This document shows positions 4,099 through 5,796 of a stretch of DNA of 5,796 nt, one piece after another. The notes beneath the pieces are model-generated. The model ran no database searches and was not told the origin of the DNA. It was given only the letters and a program-made list of their open reading frames with translations. Position numbers and translations under genes: made by a program. The stretch is from Candidatus Auribacterota bacterium (GTDB lineage Bacteria > Auribacterota > Tritonobacteria > UBA1439): assembly GCA_026391995.1 (NCBI GenBank), contig JAPLCY010000168.1:1-5796 (forward strand), given 5' to 3'. Each line of letters opens with the position of its first letter. The stretch's first letter is position 1.

Positions 4099-5796
4099 TC
4101 ATTCCCTGACGATTTCAGCCATCCTGATGGGCAGGACAAGGAACGGGATGCCGAGGTAGTAAAACCGTTTCTGAACTGCAAAGACCACGTAATTGTGGAG
4201 CCAGCGCGACATCAGCGAATCCTTCGAGAACACCAGGCGCCCGCCGAAGAAAACCGCCTGCGGGTAACGCTCCATGACCCCGCCCGCGATGCGCACGACT
4301 TCATCCACAACGTCGGTGCCGAGACAGGCGATTCCCTCGGCGTGGTACCCGTGGCCGTTCAGGTAACGCACGTAGTGGTCCAGATCCTCCCGCACCTTCG
4401 CCTGAAGACGGTCGATCTCGGAGCCCCCCTTGAACACCCCCGCGTCCACAACACCCACCTGGATAAAGACGAAGTTCTTGAACACGTCGCCGAACATGCG
4501 AAAAATGCTGAAGACCGTGTGGAGTCCCATGCCATTGAAACCGTTGACGAGCAGGACGGCCGTCCGGGCGCCGGTGTCGCACTCGCCCCGCAGACCCCGG
4601 AGCTGCTCTCCGCCGGGCACGATAACTGGACTCGACGACTCGGTGATCGCAACGAGCTTGTCGAGCTCTTTGAGCAGCCGCGCCGTATGGCGGTAGTGGC
4701 GCTTGATCGCGACAACGGCAGCGATGAGCGTCCCGGTCACGAGGAGCGTGATCCACCCGCCCTCGTTGAACTTGACGATGGTAACCGACACGAGGATCGA
4801 GGCGCACAGGACAAGGCCCACGCCATTGATGAGCAGCTTCCGGCCCCAGCGGCGCTCGCTGGCGCGCGCTCCCCACCAATGGCGGACCATGCCTAGCTGG
4901 GAGAGGACAAAGGTGATAAAGACGTTGATACTGTAGAGCACGACCAGGAAGCGCACCGAGCCGCGCGTGAACAGCATGAGCAATAGTCCCGCCCCGCCCA
5001 TGAGCAGAATGCCGTTCTGCGACACCAGCCTGTCGCTGAGCATCCCGAAGCGCGTCGGCACCCAGCGATCGAGCGACATGTTCGCGAGCACCCGGGGCCC
5101 GTCAAGGAACCCGGTCTGGGCGGCGACAAAGAGTATCGCGGCCTCCGAGATCAGGGTCACGAGCACAAATGAATACCCGCTGCGGTAACCCCATGCCCCG
5201 GTGATCCGCTCGAAGAGAACGGCGTTCATCGTCTTCCCCTCAGCGGGCTGGATGCGATAAAGGACATAGGCGATCATCAGCCCGAGCACCATAAAGGCGA
5301 GCGACGTCGCCATATAGCGCATCGTGCGCTTGCCCGTCTGGACCTTGGGTTCGCGGAGGATGGGCAGGCCGTTGCTCACCGCCTCAATGCCGGTATATGT
5401 CCCGGCCCCCATGCTGTAGGAACGGATGAGCAGGAGGAGCGTCCCCGCCACCCCGAGCTCCGCGCCGGCCCGCTGCACCTCTGCCACCGTGTGCGATGCC
5501 ACCGACGGCAGGGCGAAGAGGTTGGCGATCACCGCGTAGAGAATCGCGAACGCGTGCGTGATCACGAAGATCAGGAATATCGGCACCAGCGGCAGCACCG
5601 ACTCCTTCACCCCCCTGAGATTGAGCATGATGAGGATCACCAGGCCGCCGCCCGCGAACCAGAGCCGCATCGGGTACCAGGCGGGAGGCAAGAAGCTGAA
5701 GATGGCATCGGCGCCGCTGGCGATGGAGAGCGTGATGGTGAGCACGTAGTCCACGAGGAGCGCGCACCCGGATATCATCCCGAACACGGGAGAGAG
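4099..5796 (-). CDS. APC-superfamily (KimA-like) permease with soluble C-terminal domain, 5'-truncated
   Basis: The frame runs from the right edge (first codons LSPVFGMISG) to TGA at 4099, 565 residues, with the N-terminus outside the window. The GTG at 5787 lies inside a membrane helix and is not the start. About ten membrane segments are visible, so about two of the usual twelve are missing. Typical APC features are the early helix GCALLVDYVLTITLSIASG, the helix-6 block TYTGIEAVSNGLP (about 133-145) and FLDGPRVLANMSLDRWVP (about 230-247). After the last helix comes IKRHYRHTARLL (about 364-375), then a cytosolic domain of about 190 residues with alternating strands and helices (for example AVLLVNG, FVFIQVGVV, AVFFGG). 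This layout matches APC permeases with a universal-stress-like tail, such as the potassium importer KimA, whose tail binds c-di-AMP. Substrate here (amino acid or K+) is undecided. It is probably in one transcript with the downstream metallophosphoesterase. Confidence 0.83.
   Translation of the reverse strand, partial: LSPVFGMISGCALLVDYVLTITLSIASGADAIFSFLPPAWYPMRLWFAGGGLVILIMLNLRGVKESVLPLVPIFLIFVITHAFAILYAVIANLFALPSVASHTVAEVQRAGAELGVAGTLLLLIRSYSMGAGTYTGIEAVSNGLPILREPKVQTGKRTMRYMATSLAFMVLGLMIAYVLYRIQPAEGKTMNAVLFERITGAWGYRSGYSFVLVTLISEAAILFVAAQTGFLDGPRVLANMSLDRWVPTRFGMLSDRLVSQNGILLMGGAGLLLMLFTRGSVRFLVVLYSINVFITFVLSQLGMVRHWWGARASERRWGRKLLINGVGLVLCASILVSVTIVKFNEGGWITLLVTGTLIAAVVAIKRHYRHTARLLKELDKLVAITESSSPVIVPGGEQLRGLRGECDTGARTAVLLVNGFNGMGLHTVFSIFRMFGDVFKNFVFIQVGVVDAGVFKGGSEIDRLQAKVREDLDHYVRYLNGHGYHAEGIACLGTDVVDEVVRIAGGVMERYPQAVFFGGRLVFSKDSLMSRWLHNYVVFAVQKRFYYLGIPFLVLPIRMAEIVRE

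Overview
The window is a GC-rich (roughly 60% by eye) bacterial stretch in which every convincing gene lies on the minus strand. It therefore reads from right to left: an APC-type permease (open at the right edge), a calcineurin-like metallophosphoesterase, two exported single-motif phospholipase-D-like proteins, a Tat-exported DUF362 protein, and a membrane polyferredoxin (open at the left edge). Sec and Tat signal peptides and a NapH-type membrane ferredoxin point to a diderm bacterium. The sequence alone does not fix a phylum. An uncultivated lineage (for example PVC or Omnitrophota-like) is possible but is a guess.

Right block, 5796 to 3295. The permease and metallophosphoesterase are 27 nt apart and the second has its own Shine-Dalgarno, so they probably form one transcript. 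The permease has an APC/KimA-like membrane part followed by a soluble C-terminal domain of about 190 residues. The metallophosphoesterase is membrane-anchored, of the YkuE/YaeI/LpxG-like type, with all the usual metal ligands present.

Middle block, 3294 to 1551. A 171-nt intergenic region holds a long imperfect inverted repeat, near-repeated flanks and a good sigma70-like promoter. It is followed by two exported PLD-like proteins whose reading frames overlap by 26 nt. The first has a canonical HKD motif (HxKx4D). The second has the same spacing but Asn in place of Asp. The pair looks like a divergent tandem duplication that may work as a heterodimer.

Left block, 1550 to 1. A second intergenic region carries a G/C-run palindromic repeat of the kind that is often dispersed in bacterial genomes. 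After it come the Tat-exported DUF362 protein and the polyferredoxin, overlapping by ATGA. The pair suggests an electron-transfer module at the membrane with an exported partner of unknown function.

No RNA genes, CRISPR arrays, insertion sequences or integrases were seen. No stretch above about 190 nt lacks a gene. The most notable items are the PLD pair with its HKD/HKN asymmetry, the inverted repeat ahead of it, and the DUF362-polyferredoxin couple.
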